From Sisyra terminalis (lineage: Eukaryota > Arthropoda > Insecta > Neuroptera > Sisyridae): a DNA stretch of 64,000 bases. The stretch lies in NCBI GenBank assembly GCA_958496175.1, contig OY292278.1:46252001-46316000 (forward strand), written 5' to 3'. Positions 46,487 to 59,545 of this stretch are shown here, in pieces (position 1 is the stretch's first letter; every line of letters begins with the position of its first letter). The notes below the pieces were generated by a model, which made no database searches, was not told where the DNA came from, and saw only the letters and a program-made list of their open reading frames with translations. The position numbers and the translations under genes are program-made.

Positions 46487-49212
46487 ATTTGGTGTAAAGT
46501 TTTATGAACGTTAAGTAAATAATCTTTTGGTCGGAAAACTAGTTTTTCTATTTCTTTCGTCGTTTTCTCATTAATGAGAATCGCTATTTATTAAATATCT
46601 AATGAAACAATTTTAAAAATTTATGTCTCTCCAATAATTGAACATAATTTATTCTCTAGACATACAATTTTAAAGTTGAATTGTAGATAATAAAATTTAT
46701 TGAAAACAAATTCATTTCAAACTTTATAGACGAACGTTGTCTTTATGCTTATATTACAAGTCTTTGATATTATTTTATTACTATTTTTTTGCAATGAATA
46801 TCTGAGGAAATCGTAAAGTGTCTTTGTTTATTTTCAACATTTACCCATAGAACTTATTTACTATAAAATATTGAAATCAAATAAACTTTAATAAATCTTT
46901 ATAGCTTAAAAATTGTTTTCAATGGAAAACCATATGTTTAAAAATAAACCATTAAGTTCGAATTTGCGAAAGTCACGAAAAATATAAGTCGCAAAAACAG
47001 TCACCCATAAAAACTTTTATATGCTGAAATATAGAGAAAATATATAGTGTCAATGATACTTTTTTTTTATGGAGAAAAATGGGAAAAAAGGTAGAATGTT
47101 TACATTGAACGAATGTTATAATAGTGGAAGCCATTGAAAAATGGAGTTGAATCAGAAATGTTTCGACACAACATGTAAATTAGTTACATTCCCCCTTTTT
47201 GTCGTTTATTGTGTATAAATATCGCTCATTTGATAAATGGTTTGTTTCGCCTTTTTCTACTTCACAAAACGTTGATTAATTCAGCTAAACGATTATTTGA
47301 AAATATTAATTTTAAAATTCTATTTTAAATCTGTATGCTAAACGTAGTAAACTTTTGGTATGTTTAAATGTTTCAGATTGATCTCTAAATTATTATTTAA
47401 GAGTTTAAGCATTAAAAATTTATCAGTATATTAAAATCTTAAGCAATTGGCAGTAAGGAGACGTTTAATTTTATATCTTTGAAACATAAGAAATTAATTA
47501 CATCACAAAAAATAATCTAAAATGAAGCGAAGTTTTTTAGAGCTTTTAAGGAAGTAGTTAGGTTCTAAAATTGGTCAAAATTGATATAAACTTTAACATG
47601 CTGTAGATTTTTTGCCTGAAATTAATGTGAAAAATGATTAGTTTTTAAATTACAATAATACGTTAGTTTATATACATATATATCAATAATGAGGCAATAA
47701 TTTCTACCAAAAAAAAAACAAGATTTACCCTTCGCCTCTCGAATTTGTTTATAAATAAAAAGGCTTTTCCTACTACCAAGTTCTATCATTGTATTTTTAT
47801 TTTTGTCGAGTAGGTATCTTACTTTAACTTTCACGTTCTAAAGACTTACAAATCATTTACACTCCAGTATTTCTGTGTCCAAAGAAATACTCCTGAATTT
47901 TTGTAAAATTTGAAATTTCATGAATTTTTTTTAATATCAGTTTTAAAGTTATCAGAATTTATATATACATTTGAGTGATTAAACCTTTCATAGTTGGAAT
48001 TTCAAACTCAATTTTTCATAAGTGAAATCATAAAATTCTATAGCTTTTTGTTCCAATTTTGACTTCTTTTGAAATTCAAATTTTTGGTAACAAATTAGTA
48101 ATAATCAAACCCACAAATTTGATCTTTTCTCGGATAGTTTTTCTACTTTACTTAAGAAATATACCAAAATCTGAACCTTAATGCATTAGTTCAAGATAGA
48201 ATCTACTATTTGGTATTGCCATTTCTCAATAATTACGTAACTCATTGTTCAAAAAGTTTCCAAAAAATTTAAGCCAATAAATTAGTTTTGTGATGCAACT
48301 TCTTCTTAATCTTCTTATACCTCTTTGATTCTGTAAATAAACAATCATCATAGCTAATTTTGTTTTAGATATGGCAGCTGGAAAACCCTATCTGTACTTC
48401 TGCCAAACTACTCACGAAGGATATATACATATTTAGCCAACCAGGATATCTTTCTTTTTCCCAAAGCTCTTCTCCATCGAAAAATATAAATCTGAAAAGA
48501 AAAATTTAAAATTTAATACATAAAAACCTATTTTTTTTGTAATCAAGCATTGCATATTTCTATATATCCAAAGAAAGTTAAAAATTTAAACCACTCTTTA
48601 TTCATAATGATTTTCATCACTGAAATCTTCAAACCCCAAGTCCTTTGTTCCAAACTTGTTCCAAATTTGACCTAATTTTTGATAACGTTTATACTTTTTT
48701 TTTGACTACATAAAAAAGAACTAAAGGAAAGATTTCAACGACTAGATTCTATGCTACCACAATTCTTGGTACCATCATCGTAACTAGTTTTTACTGGACT
48801 AACAAATCTTATAAAAATATTGGCAGGGACTAGAAAAATATAGAAAATCAACAATTTTGCTTATTTTTTTTTCTTTTTATGACTCTTTTTACTCCATTTA
48901 TCGCATTTTTTCCTTAATATTATCTTTCGTTGTTTCTGCTAAGATTAACTTATTATCATAAGTTGAATTGTTTGGGCATTTTCATTGAACATTTTTTTTT
49001 AATACTTTCATCAGACACTTATGGTTGTTTAAAAGAAAATCACAAATTGAAATTGAAAAAAAAAATGAAATTCATACTTTAGGTAGTTAATTCTTTGAGC
49101 CATGTCTCTGTGAAATTTTAATTCGGTTTGGACCTGATTAACGGAGTAAAAAAATCGTAAAGTTGTGTAATTTTCAACCGGTTAACACTAGGTAAATGGA
49201 GCAAGTTATGCG
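46487..49212. other. gene-less AT-rich stretch
   Basis: No gene or bounded repeat recognised. Confidence 0.4.
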
Positions 49213-50162
49213 TGATCACTAGACTAGGCCAAAAAAATCGACTATTTTTTTTTTTGAAAAGTATGTATGTCGAAAATATTGTTCAAGGTGACAAAAAAAT
49301 ATCGGGAAGGTTTGAGCCCTTAATATTAATATTAAGAGGTCTATCATCTTTAATTTTTATTTTTTATTTGTGCTTTCATTTTTGCGTCAATGCTGTCAAA
49401 CCATCAAGGTAAAAAAATTCATCTGCGCACATGTTTAAAGAAAATTGAATTCCCTACAAAAAATGTGTCTTTGAAAATTTTCGCCAGACATGCCGTTTCT
49501 GAATAATCAAGCTTCAAGCATTGATATAATTTTTAGATTTATCTTCTTTATTTTGGAATTTTGTAACTAACGAACAAATAAATATATAGAAATGAATAAT
49601 ATAGATTCTTGAAGGGACTTTAATGCTCTACATAAAAGATTCCTTAATGTTTTTTACATAAAATCACTCTTTCAAAAGTTAATCATAATTAACTTGAATA
49701 ACTTTTGAAAAAGTGATTTTATGTAAAAACGTTTAGAGACCTTTTTTATAGAGCATTAAATTCCCTTCAAAAATCTATATTGTTCATTTCTATATATTTA
49801 TTTGTTCGTTAGTTACAAAATTCCAAAATAAAGGAGATAAATCTAAAAATTATATCGATGTTCAAAGCTTAATTATTCGGAAACGACGTATCTGGCAAAA
49901 TTTTTTATAGAATCGTTTTTTGTAGAGAATATAGTTTTCTATAAATATATGTGCAGATGATATTTTACCTTGATAGTTTGACAGCATTGACGCAAAACTG
50001 AAAGCATAAATAAAAAATCGAAAATAAAGATGATAGACCTCTTAATATTAATATTAAGGGCTCAAACCTTCCCAATATTTTTTTTTGTCACCTTGAACAA
50101 TATTTTCGATATACTTTTCAAAAATAAAAATAATCGATTTTTTTGGCCTAGTCTAGTGATCA
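49213..50162. mobile_element. 950-bp near-complete palindrome (foldback element)
   Basis: The left end TGATCACTAGACTAGGCC is the exact inverse of the right end GGCCTAGTCTAGTGATCA. The arms meet at about 49690 with almost no spacer. Shared phrases with the foldback at 12215-13011 (GAGCCCTTAATATT, GCTCTAC) indicate one superfamily. TGATCA is self-complementary, so the TSD boundary is ambiguous. The 66-residue frame at 49212-49412 is arm sequence. Confidence 0.88.
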
Positions 50163-50370
50163 TAATCAACTCGCAAAAGCTCGTTTGTTAGAAGTGATTT
50201 TTTTTTTCATAAATAGCGATGCATTCTTTGAAATATTCCACGTTTATCATTACCGAAATCGGGAACATTTGGGGGATTATAGGCAAAATATTTCAACGTA
50301 AAGATAGAAAATTGTGTCAAAACTTAATTCAAGGTTGTAAAAGCCTTATAGAAATATCAACTTCGCTTAG

Positions 50371-51276
50371 GGGAACCTGTGGCGGAACGGGGTACCTAAA
50401 CTTTAATTACAATTGACGAGAAGTTTTTAGAAACAATCTTATTGTTTTGTAATTTATATATTTATTTTATCCATTCTCCATAAATAGAATTTTTTTTTAT
50501 TGATTTAAATTAATAATTAGTATTAAAAAATTAGGTTTCAAAAACAAATGGAAATTTCCCATTCTGCCCCATCCCCTGGGGCACAATGGGAAATGAGCCT
50601 GGGGCGCAATAGGATACTTGTTATTGGCTTAGTTCGCAGATGAAGATACTGTCATCATCGTGTTTAGCCCAGCACATGCTAAATGTACCTATTTTTGACA
50701 AATACCGCAGGAACACCAGCTGTCATTAGATTTGGAGTTTAAATCCTCACAGTATAAGCAGATTACCTCTGCATCTCCCAACTTTTCTTATATATGGATT
50801 GTCGGCTAGTTTTCCTTATATATATACCCACTATCTGCTGATAAAATAAAAATGTCTATCTGAAAGAGAAATACTATCTGAATGGTATATCTCATTCCGC
50901 CCCACCCATTGTGCCCCAAAGCACCTTTCCCACAAGCGCGACTATTATGGCAGGATATATTGGTTATATTTGAATTATCACTGGGCTTTTAGTTAGTCAA
51001 CAGTATGTTTAAACCAACATGTCATGTTAATATTCAAACAAAAAATAGAACATAGGAAAATTACCTTAGTGTAACTTTGCAAAAATTAGAATTCGGAAAC
51101 GTTTATTTCGACTTTTGATAAAAATAAAAACAACTGCACTCTTTACTGGCCACTTTTTATAATGCAGCACAGTTAATTAAACATTGAGTATGATTTTTAC
51201 GCGTTTTTGTCACCTGTAGCCAGCGCTAATTCCATTTCCCATCCCGCCCCGGTACCCCATTCCACCCCGTGTTCCC
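50371..51276. mobile_element. TIR repeat of about 900 bp with GC-rich GGGGC motifs
   Basis: The left end GGGAACCTGTGGCGGAACGG and the right end inverse GGGAACACGGGGTGGAATGG are imperfect TIRs, both leading into GGTACC. Internal blocks at about 50560-50610 and 50890-50935 repeat GGGGCACAATGGG-like sequence in both orientations. No coding potential or clear TSD. Confidence 0.6.
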
Positions 51277-52671
51277 ATACTTATAAGCCAAGAGAAATCA
51301 TCCTTATTCTCATAACTGCCCAATGCATTTTTGAACAATCTTAAGAGCCGAATATTAGTTTACAGTAGCTTTTGCAGTAGTGATTTTGCTTTTTATGCAC
51401 TTATACTTATTTTCTTCTTAAATTTTGTGTAGTTTTATACGATTCCGTTTTGTAACTCACCATATGAAGTCACTTCCCTTGGTAACCATTTTTTAAAGGC
51501 TACAAGAATTAACTAAGCCATAGTAGTTCGATGAATCCTTTCTTTTCTTTTTTAAAATTTTTCATCATATTGATATTATTTACCGATTTTTTGCTAAAAA
51601 TAATTCATAGACTTCAAAAAAAATTATTTTGATTTACGCACAAAAGTCTAATAATAAATTTTTGCCATCTACATGTCTTTGTGGAGGTGATTGACTTTCT
51701 TCAAAGCTTTTTTTTTTGGAAGTAAACAATCAAAGAAAAATCTAACATTTATTTAACATAAATTCGCCGAATCAATTTTCAATTTTCCCCGCAAACTAAG
51801 TTTATTGAAACAGCTGTACAATTTTGCCAATCACCTCAATTTTTCCGCGACTCGACTTCCATTCTTTTGAACATACAAATCGCAAGTTGTCCCAAGTCTT
51901 GCGAAACCATATAAACTGCCACTATTCCTTGCGACTTCCGGAAGAATAATTACGCCAAGCAATGGACCGCCGCCGACGTGTGCGTATATAATATATATAT
52001 ATAGATATTTTTCTTCGGCCACATTCTCCGTTCTCAATGAAAAGAAACTTGTCCGGATAAAGAAGAGGCGCGTGCGTTATAATTCAAACGCGACTTTCGG
52101 TTCAATTCAACAGAATATTCAGTCATGATATGAAACGCGCACTGGTTGGCCGAACTATTTCAATCATGTTCGCTACCAACAATACGAAACATTTCGCGTA
52201 CATTTTGCGACAACTATCCGAAAAAAATCTCCGATTTTTTCATCCCCAATCATCGAAATTGTGCGAAGGCGAACATATTGTCTTTGATTGAGCCATAAAG
52301 AAAAAAAAAACGTAGCCAGTCTGACATGACTGCACTAAATTAAATTATTAGGCCATCAACTTCAATTATTTATGATTCAAGATGTTGGCGTTCCATTCAT
52401 AAGGCGCCTAAATAGGCGCTAATTTGCATAGATTTAAGTGAGAGAAAAACACGTACGTTTTACTTTAAATTTGTTAATATAAATGTTGTTATGATCAATG
52501 TTGTATTTATTATCGAATTGGCGTTTCATTGGAAAATTTTTCCAGACTCGTAAGACAATTTAAGTTTTTTTTTCTGTGATTTATTTAAAAAAAAAAAATC
52601 TTTATACTTAAAAATAATCAGTGAATGTGAATTTGTGTTTGAAAAACGGTATAAAAATTTTGATTGTTGTG
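51277..52671 (+). other. 5' flank of the receptor exon
   Basis: It holds the presumed promoter or 5' UTR region. Composition rises to a less AT-rich patch at about 51840-52270, containing a (TA)n tract at 51988-52001. An acceptor-like AG at 52620-52621 could begin the coding exon if the 5' UTR is spliced. The 68-residue minus frame at 51831-52037 is not supported as a gene. Confidence 0.4.
52119..52124 (+). promoter_or_regulatory. possible initiator (TCAGTC)
   Basis: TATTCAGTCATG contains the arthropod initiator hexamer TCAGTY. No TATA box at the right distance and no matching DPE are seen, so this is only a candidate start site for the receptor transcript. Confidence 0.2.
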
Positions 52672-53107
52672 ATGATTTCAACAATCGCCAGTGTATTATC
52701 AACAGCGGTACCATCGATAACCGTAACGCCCTACTATCAAATAACGACAAATGCAACCCCTTCGCACTACCTGTACTCCCCCAACAACTTCTCAAACACA
52801 TCAGATGCATCGATCAACGTGCAAACTTTGGAAAATGGAAACGAAACTTCTGGATACTATCCGATCTTCCCCAACTACATTCGTAACACGTCAATGGTGT
52901 TTTGCGTTATTATCATGTGTTTGGGCGTTATTGGCAACATTATGGTACCACTGGTTATATTCAAGACTAAAGATATGCGAAACAGTACCAACATATTTTT
53001 AGTGAACTTATCGATCGCTGATTTACTGGTTTTGCTGGTCTGTACCCCCACGGTGTTGGTGGAAGTCAATTCAAGGCCGGAAACCTGGGTGCTCGGCGAG
53101 GAAATGT
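52672..53107 (+). CDS. ETHR: ecdysis-triggering hormone receptor, first coding exon (partial gene)
   Basis: This family of rhodopsin-type G-protein-coupled receptors binds ecdysis-triggering hormone and starts the moulting motor programme in neurons. The exon encodes 145 residues plus one base. It has an extracellular N terminus with four or five N-glycosylation sequons (for example NAT, NFS, NTS, NET), TM1 (SMVFCVIIMCLGVIGN, with the GN motif) and loop KTKDMRNSTN. TM2 follows (IFLVNLSIADLLVLLVCTPT, with LSIAD), then the extracellular loop with PETWVLGEEM, stopping just before the conserved TM3 cysteine. KTKDMRNSTN and WVLGE.MC are what I recall as characteristic of ETHR. The first in-frame ATG after a stop is 52672. 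The exon ends at a GTAAGT donor, which splits the Cys codon in phase 1. Other neuropeptide receptors remain possible. TM3-TM7 are not seen in the window. Confidence 0.78.
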
Positions 53108-53113
53108 GTAAGT
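53108..53113 (+). other. splice donor of receptor exon
   Basis: GAAATGT followed by GTAAGT. The open frame continues another dozen residues beyond this point, but with sequence unlike any receptor, while the family sequence breaks exactly here. This supports the donor. Confidence 0.82.
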
Positions 53114-56100
53114 CTTATCAAATTTTTTTGCATCCTTCCTGGTAATTAAACGTAAAAGTTATCCCAAAACTCGGGAGAAAAAGGTTGAAAATTAGTTAAT
53201 TTATTATCCTACCTTATCGAGGCTGGGCAAAAAAAAAACATATACAAGCAATTCAAAGGAATAAAAATAGATTTACAACTTGGTTGTTCAAACCTCGAAA
53301 TTTTCCTCGGAAGATCGTATCAACGTTACGTACTGTTTTTATAATAATTTATGACTTTCATAACTACTCCAACTTCTTGCATTTCTCTTTTTGCCTCTCG
53401 ACGTTCATCTTAGTCAGTGATTTATGTAAAGTGAATTTTCCACAACATAAAGAAAAATAAGAGACCTCTTTTACATATTTCCATTTAAGTTAAAATAATT
53501 AGATATTCATCGGTTGTACGTTCGCGTGGAAAAATATCAGGAAAAAATTTATATGGATGCTGCATATTTCACCCTATGATCCAATCGATACATTGCCAAT
53601 GTAGGTCGGTGTTAATTAACAGTTCTTACCAATCTCAAGTCCCAGTGGCTCGGCTTAAATTGAGGTGTAACTGTTGCATTTTACAAATTTCTGATAGAAT
53701 TGTCTGCGAAAGTATAGAACAGGAAATATCGACGGTTAAGACTATTGGAGTGGAGAAATGCAAATGGCACAGAATGAGGAGTTTTATTTGGATGAAAATG
53801 TTTTGCATAGAATCGTTGAGCTTTTGTGTGCGGATAAATTGAAAATTTTGCAAACGGTTCGAGAGATTCCGAATAAAAATTTGGAACAATTCTTGAGTTT
53901 TATGGCACATTTTGTAGAAGCTGGAGAAATGTACAGTGTTGTAATCAGTCTTTATCTGTGTAGGAAAAGACAAAAGCTTTTTCATTTTGAAAGCTTTAAA
54001 TTTCGAAAATTACATGCAATGCTTTGTGAAATTAAAGATTTTTGTATATGGACGACCATTTCATTTAGTTAAAATTGGAAAACTTTTAAGTCTGAAAATC
54101 GAAAAGTAAACAAATTATTTAAAATCTTGAATATTTATATTGTTCGTAGTCATTTGAAAAACTTTAAGAATTTCAAGAAAACCTTTGACAATTTGAATCA
54201 AACCTCAAACTATAAAGAATTTAAGATATTGAAAAAAATAAAGTATATAAAGCAAATTGAGTAAAAGATTTGATTGAATTTATGTTTTTGTCGAATTCTT
54301 TGTCTTTTTTAATTTTCCCAATGGCTTTTAAAAAATGGTTAATTGAAATTTGAAACGTTTTTTTTGTTAAATTGAAGCTTAAAATTGGCTGTTTTAATTG
54401 AATAAATACACAAACCAGGTAAATTCTGGAGGTTTTCAATGTTTATGATTTGAATCATAATTTCTTTGTGATATTATTTCATCGAATTATTTAGTAACTA
54501 GTAGTTGCCCCTTGCATTCACAGCTAAAGGTTTTTTCTCAATAAAATGTTCAATATGAGATAATGTAGAGTTAATCAACAATCGAAATTTTAAATTTAAT
54601 AATCAAAGTGTTGTTAATATAATTAAAAATTTATCTAAAATTATATTAAGAAATAAAATATAAGTGTTTTTTTTTTGTATCATTTTAATAACATTTTAAA
54701 TAACGTCATTTCACTAAATTAGTATGAAAAATTAATATTTATGTTACTTACTTATACCAAATAGGCGATTTTAAATTTTGGTTCGTTTTTCAACAATCAA
54801 ACTTTTTAAAATCTATTTTTTTATGAACCAATGGTTTTGATCTGGAGTAATTATATATTCTACTGAAAAGCATTAAGGTAGCAATTTTTGCCATATATTT
54901 CACTGTCAATTCAAATATAAAATCTTCCATACTAACTTTTTTTCGGTATTTAGAACAATTTGAAAACCAATTATTGTTATTGAAAATAAATAAAATATTC
55001 GAATTTACTCCCACGCTTTCCACGTATTTCCACCAATTTTGTATGTACAACGTCCAAATGTGCGAAATCGAATAGCTTTTTAGTCATGTTAACTAACATA
55101 AAGAAGGTCATTATTTTTTTCGTTTTACATTGTATTTTCATAAGTGCACATTTGTGTCGATGAAATTTGGAAAGTCTTTTCATTATACGATGCAGATATA
55201 TAATAAGAAAGGGTTTTTGAAAATTTCTCCCCTAAAAGGGTAAGAAATGGTAGCAAAGTTTGTAAGGGATAACGTTTTGAATGCGAAAGTGGGGGTAACA
55301 GAGCGCATGCGCATAGCCCATTCTGCACGAACGCATGGCAAGATAGCTAATTTATATATATGAAGTGTTTATATCAAAGACATTAAATTGAAGTTTTCAA
55401 AAAATTAATTAAAATTAATTTTCGATTTTGTTAAAAAAAGTGCTTTATGAAATTAAAAATAATGCATTTAAAAAGTTTTACGCGAATTTAAATTTTTTTT
55501 CTTTAAGTATTCTATATTAAGTCTAAATTTTTGCGAATTCCAGGATTATGGATTAATTTTTACCAAATATATAAAAATATTTTTTCAATGGTAAGTTCTT
55601 TAAATTCCTGATAATGTTTTTAAAACTTTAAATACATTATTTAAAAAAAAAAGAAACATTAAATGTTTGCAAAGAATTTAAATAAAAAAATGAAAAATCT
55701 TACATTAATTTATAAACAAAGTTTTGAAAAACTTTCAAAGAAGAATTTCTAAATATTGAAAAGAATTTATTAAACAGAAGTACCTCTCTGATAACTTACT
55801 TAAAAGAGTTTATATCTAAATAAAAATTGGAAAGCTGTCAATCATAAAATGAAAGAAGAAATCAATCGTCTTTTCAAGAAACTTTTTTCGAACATATTTT
55901 TATTTCAAACTAGATTGTAAGATATTTGTAATGTTCATTTTTTAAATATTTGCTTCTTTTACTTGAAATTTGCTGTTAAATTTCCAGTTTTAAATTTAAA
56001 TTTAATTGGAGATCATTCTTCAAATCATTGTTATAACGTTAGTGCTTGAAAATAATTGAATCATCGATAATTTTTAGTCAAATTTTTATTTTAAGATTTT

Positions 56101-57149
56101 AGTAATAGAATATACTTTTTATGTATTTTTCAGAAAATGCATAAATTCGGAAAACTTAAAAATTATGGACAATAATAGTTAGTTACCCTTATCAATTATT
56201 TCAAGGAAAAAAATACATATTTTTTTTAGTTTCTGGATAAAACCATATAAAGGGCAATCAAAAATATTTGTTAAGATTATATTACATTTTCTCTTCATAA
56301 TTCTTATCAGTAGGGAATTTTGTTTTTTTTTGAACTAATTTTCGGTATTTACTTTATTTCCGTAGGTGAAAATTTGTAAAAATATATGAAATCAAAGCAA
56401 AAACATGTTGAATTATTGTAAATGACACTTCTTTGAAATTAATCCTTCAATTAGTCCTTGATCTCTAAACCAGACCAAAAACTCAAACAAAAATATTTTT
56501 TTTCGGAAACCAACGCAAACCTTTTTAAATAATTATACATTCTAAAACAATTTGGTAAAATTTTCTTGTTACATTATTGAATAAGGTTTTAGCTTTCCTC
56601 TTTATTCTCTAATCATTGTTTTCTATCGAAAATTTCGTGGGCGTATGCGGTCAAAGTTTAACGTTCATATTCGTTCGTATCTTCCTCAAATTTTTCAATC
56701 ATCGTTCATTCACGACGGTAATTCTATAGTTTTAATTAACTTTAACCATCCATTTTCTCTTTAATTAATCAAAAATTTCATCGTAAAACTTTATCTAATT
56801 AGAAAACTAGGTATTTAAAAAAGAAAATGAGACAAATATTTAAGAAAAAAATAATTTTATATTCGACTAATATGTAAATGAAGACGTGTTACCGTTGAAA
56901 ATATTTTGAACTACCTACTTATAATAAAAATTTTAAATTATGTCTATTATAATTATTTATTTTAATTCCAGTATGCATTCTATAGAGATGCAAAACATCT
57001 GTTCATAGAACTTGAATATTACATTACTATTGCATATATTTAAAGCAGAGTAATAAAATATTGAACTATAGGTTGAAACAAAATTACCAATAAAGTAAAT
57101 AGTATAATTTAATTGAAAATTATGTTTATGATTAGTTACTACAATTACC
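53114..57149. other. presumed receptor intron, gene-less
   Basis: No receptor TM3 exon is visible in any frame. Apart from the unassigned open frame at 53758-54072, I see only AT-rich sequence. Confidence 0.5.
53758..54072 (+). CDS. unassigned 104-residue open frame in the intron
   Basis: I do not recognise this frame. It runs MQMAQNEEFYLDENVLHRIV, then a predicted helical, charged stretch (NKNLEQFLSFMAHFVEAG), and later turns basic. The first half looks more protein-like than neighbouring frames, while the second half (LYLCRKRQKLFHFESFKFRK onward) looks like chance translation. There is no splice context or known motif. It could be a decayed exon, part of a transposon, or chance. Confidence 0.2.
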   Translation: MQMAQNEEFYLDENVLHRIVELLCADKLKILQTVREIPNKNLEQFLSFMAHFVEAGEMYSVVISLYLCRKRQKLFHFESFKFRKLHAMLCEIKDFCIWTTISFS

Positions 57150-59295
57150 AATTGAGCTTTTTAATATTTTCTTCAATGGTTTCTGCTTAAAATTAAGAGT
57201 TTTAAGGTGGTTTGGTAACTTATTAAAATATTTTATTGCAACGAGACAAAAATTCTTCGTGCTAATTGCTTTTGGTAGCGATAATTAATTAGAAGTACTT
57301 TGTGTGCACTTATTATTATATTATTCTTAACACTTACTATAGTAGTATGTTAAAGCACTGGTAATAAGTGATTCCCTGATATCAAGGGGTATATCAACAC
57401 TATTACGTGAAATGAAATAATTAACAAAATGATTTTGCTTATTAATTAATGATTTAACACTATTTTTATATGCCCCACCCCATGCAATTATGCCATAGTT
57501 GATTATGCTTTCAAATAACCCATGATAAATAGTTTTTAATACCAAAGGACTTAAGCATTCGCTTAATTTAAAGAATAAGAATGAAAAGTACATTACTTTT
57601 TTTTGTTAATTCATAGACATGTGAGTTCCATTCCCTGGGCGCATCGAAAATAAGTCCCAGATATTTACAATTATCAACTTTTTTAAGTTCAACATTATTT
57701 ATTTTAAGGTGGAAATTATCAGGAATAGTATCAATGTAACTACCAAACGTAATACACGTAGACTTATGTATGTTAAGAAACAACTGATTGTCTCTTAAAC
57801 AATAGTCAATTTTGATTAACCATCGAGTTAATATAAGGTTGACCTCAGCCCAAGTACTGCCAGAGCAGTGTATTACTGTATCATCTGCATATGAAACTAG
57901 AGTCCCATTAGGTAGACAATTAAAAATATCATCAACTAGCTGATCCCCGCAACTTCGTCTGCGTAACGTAGGTGTAGATTATGTTTTCTTTTCAAATTTG
58001 CCATTTGTAGTGGTATATGCAAATTTTTATTTTTCTTATTGCTTTTACGAAAAACATAATCATACTTAAAACACTATTTTGTCAACTTTAAAAAGACACA
58101 TATTATAAACTGTTGCAAAAAATAAAATTGTTCTATGTAATAATCAATTAATTTTCAAAAAATATTCATAAATATCTAAAAAGAATATGTCTATTGCGTA
58201 TAGCTACGGTAGGTATACCTACTGTAGACCAAATAATCTGTCAATCAATCAGCATCTATACATAAATAAAAAAATATGCCAAGTTCAATAAAATTGGTCT
58301 TAATTATAAGTGAAATGGGGTGACCATGCGATATTTTTCAAATAATTTACATTTTTAAATTTGTGATATCTTTCAAATGGAATGTTTAAATTGAAAAACT
58401 CAAAAAGTTATATAATGGTTTTGAAGCAAACTTAAATATGAAGTCATTTATTTTGATAAGGATTAATCCCAAAGTATAAATAAAAGAGCTTTTATAACGG
58501 TGCCAATTATATATATTTTTTAAAATGAAAAAACACTTATTGTGACATAACTACAATAGTTAGACATATGCTGTCGCTCTATTTTTTGTAGATAATGATA
58601 TGTTCTGCAAAATCGTACTACATTATTTTGTTTTTTAAACAATAGTTTTCGCAGCGCACGCGATAAAGAAATGTTTTTTGGTAATTTTTTCAGACATTGG
58701 GTTACATTATTGGAGTATTAGTGTGGATCCCTAACATTTTTGAAAATTTAATATAGCCCATGTTCACGGAAAATAGTGTAGCTTCCCAACAGTGAAAGAA
58801 TTTTTCAAATCGGTTAAGTAGTTTTGGAGCCTATTCAAAGCAAACAAACAATCAAATCTTTCCTCTTTATAATAATAGATAGATATACAAAATGAAGAGT
58901 AGTGGGCCTAGAATTGTTTCTTGAGGAACACCTAATTTAACAGTATTAGTCTTACTAATCCTATTATCGATTATTATCGATAATATCACGTTGTTCTCTA
59001 TTAGTTAAATAGTTTTCGAGTAGTTTATGAGGGATACCTCTAACATCACGTCTCCAAAGTTTATCTAAAAAGATTTTGTGATTCACGGTGTCGAAAGCCT
59101 TTGCTAGGTCTAAAAAAACTAAAATCGTCGGTATATTTTTATCGATATTATCATATATATAATTCGAAATAATTACAAGAGTTTCGCTAGTGCCTTTGTT
59201 TTTAACGAAACCAAATTGAAAATCAGAAATTAATTTATTTTTGTCACAAAATCATAGAGCAACTGTAGATAACCTTCTTAAAAATTTAGCTTAGT
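57150..59295 (-). pseudogene. non-LTR retrotransposon reverse transcriptase, interrupted
   Basis: On the minus strand from 59295 downward: SDFQFGFVKNKGTSETLV, FLDLAKAFDTVNHKIFLDKL, RGIPHKLLENYLTNREQ, then LGVPQETILGPLLFILYI at about 58890. Coding resumes at about 57945 with QLVDDIFNCLPNG, SYADDT, then NIHKSTCITFGSYID and KKVDNCKYLGLIFD. Last come IYHGLFESIINYGIIAWGG and a tail to about 57150. These are reverse-transcriptase blocks of a Jockey/CR1-type LINE, including the catalytic YADD. A 930-bp insertion splits it between LYI and DD-IFN, and small shifts and stops are present, so it is inactive. Confidence 0.85.
57947..58880 (+). mobile_element. insertion inside the LINE, RTE-like repeat end
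   Basis: It begins CCCCGCAACTTCGTCTGCGT and ends AAGCAAACAAACAATCAAAT then CTTTATAATAATAGATAGAT. This opening and the AACAAACAA...TTTATAATA...AGAT ending are, from memory, typical of widespread insect RTE/SINE-like repeats. Its limits follow from the interrupted reverse-transcriptase frame. A hairpin CTACGGTAGGTATACCTACTG lies at about 58204. Confidence 0.55.
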
Positions 59296-59339
59296 TAGGA
59301 ATAAGCGAGATAGGTATAGAATAAATATTATTAATAATA

Positions 59340-59545
59340 ATGCAGGAACAATGAAATTGTTCCACACGTTCTGTTGGAATGCATTGCTCTGAAAGAATGG
59401 AGAAAGAACTAGCGATTACAACCTCTGGAATCGAAATAATCGAAAAACATCTAAGATATTGGCTCTTGGGATTTGATCAACTATTGCACCTCAAATAGGT
59501 GAAATAGGACTCCGGAAGTACAATAAGCTCTGAGGCTGCATTCAT
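59340..59545 (+). pseudogene. LINE C-terminal remnant
   Basis: One frame reads NNEIVPHVLLECIALKEWRK, stop, RLQPLES..., then DIGSWDLI. This resembles the zinc-knuckle tail of R1/Jockey-group LINE proteins (E.V.HVL.ECP...EWR). Short and broken, so tentative. Confidence 0.4.

Noticed and set aside
40256..52001. AT-dinucleotide tracts as replication origins or promoters
   Set aside because: Short simple repeats are common in such AT-rich DNA; nothing else supports a function.
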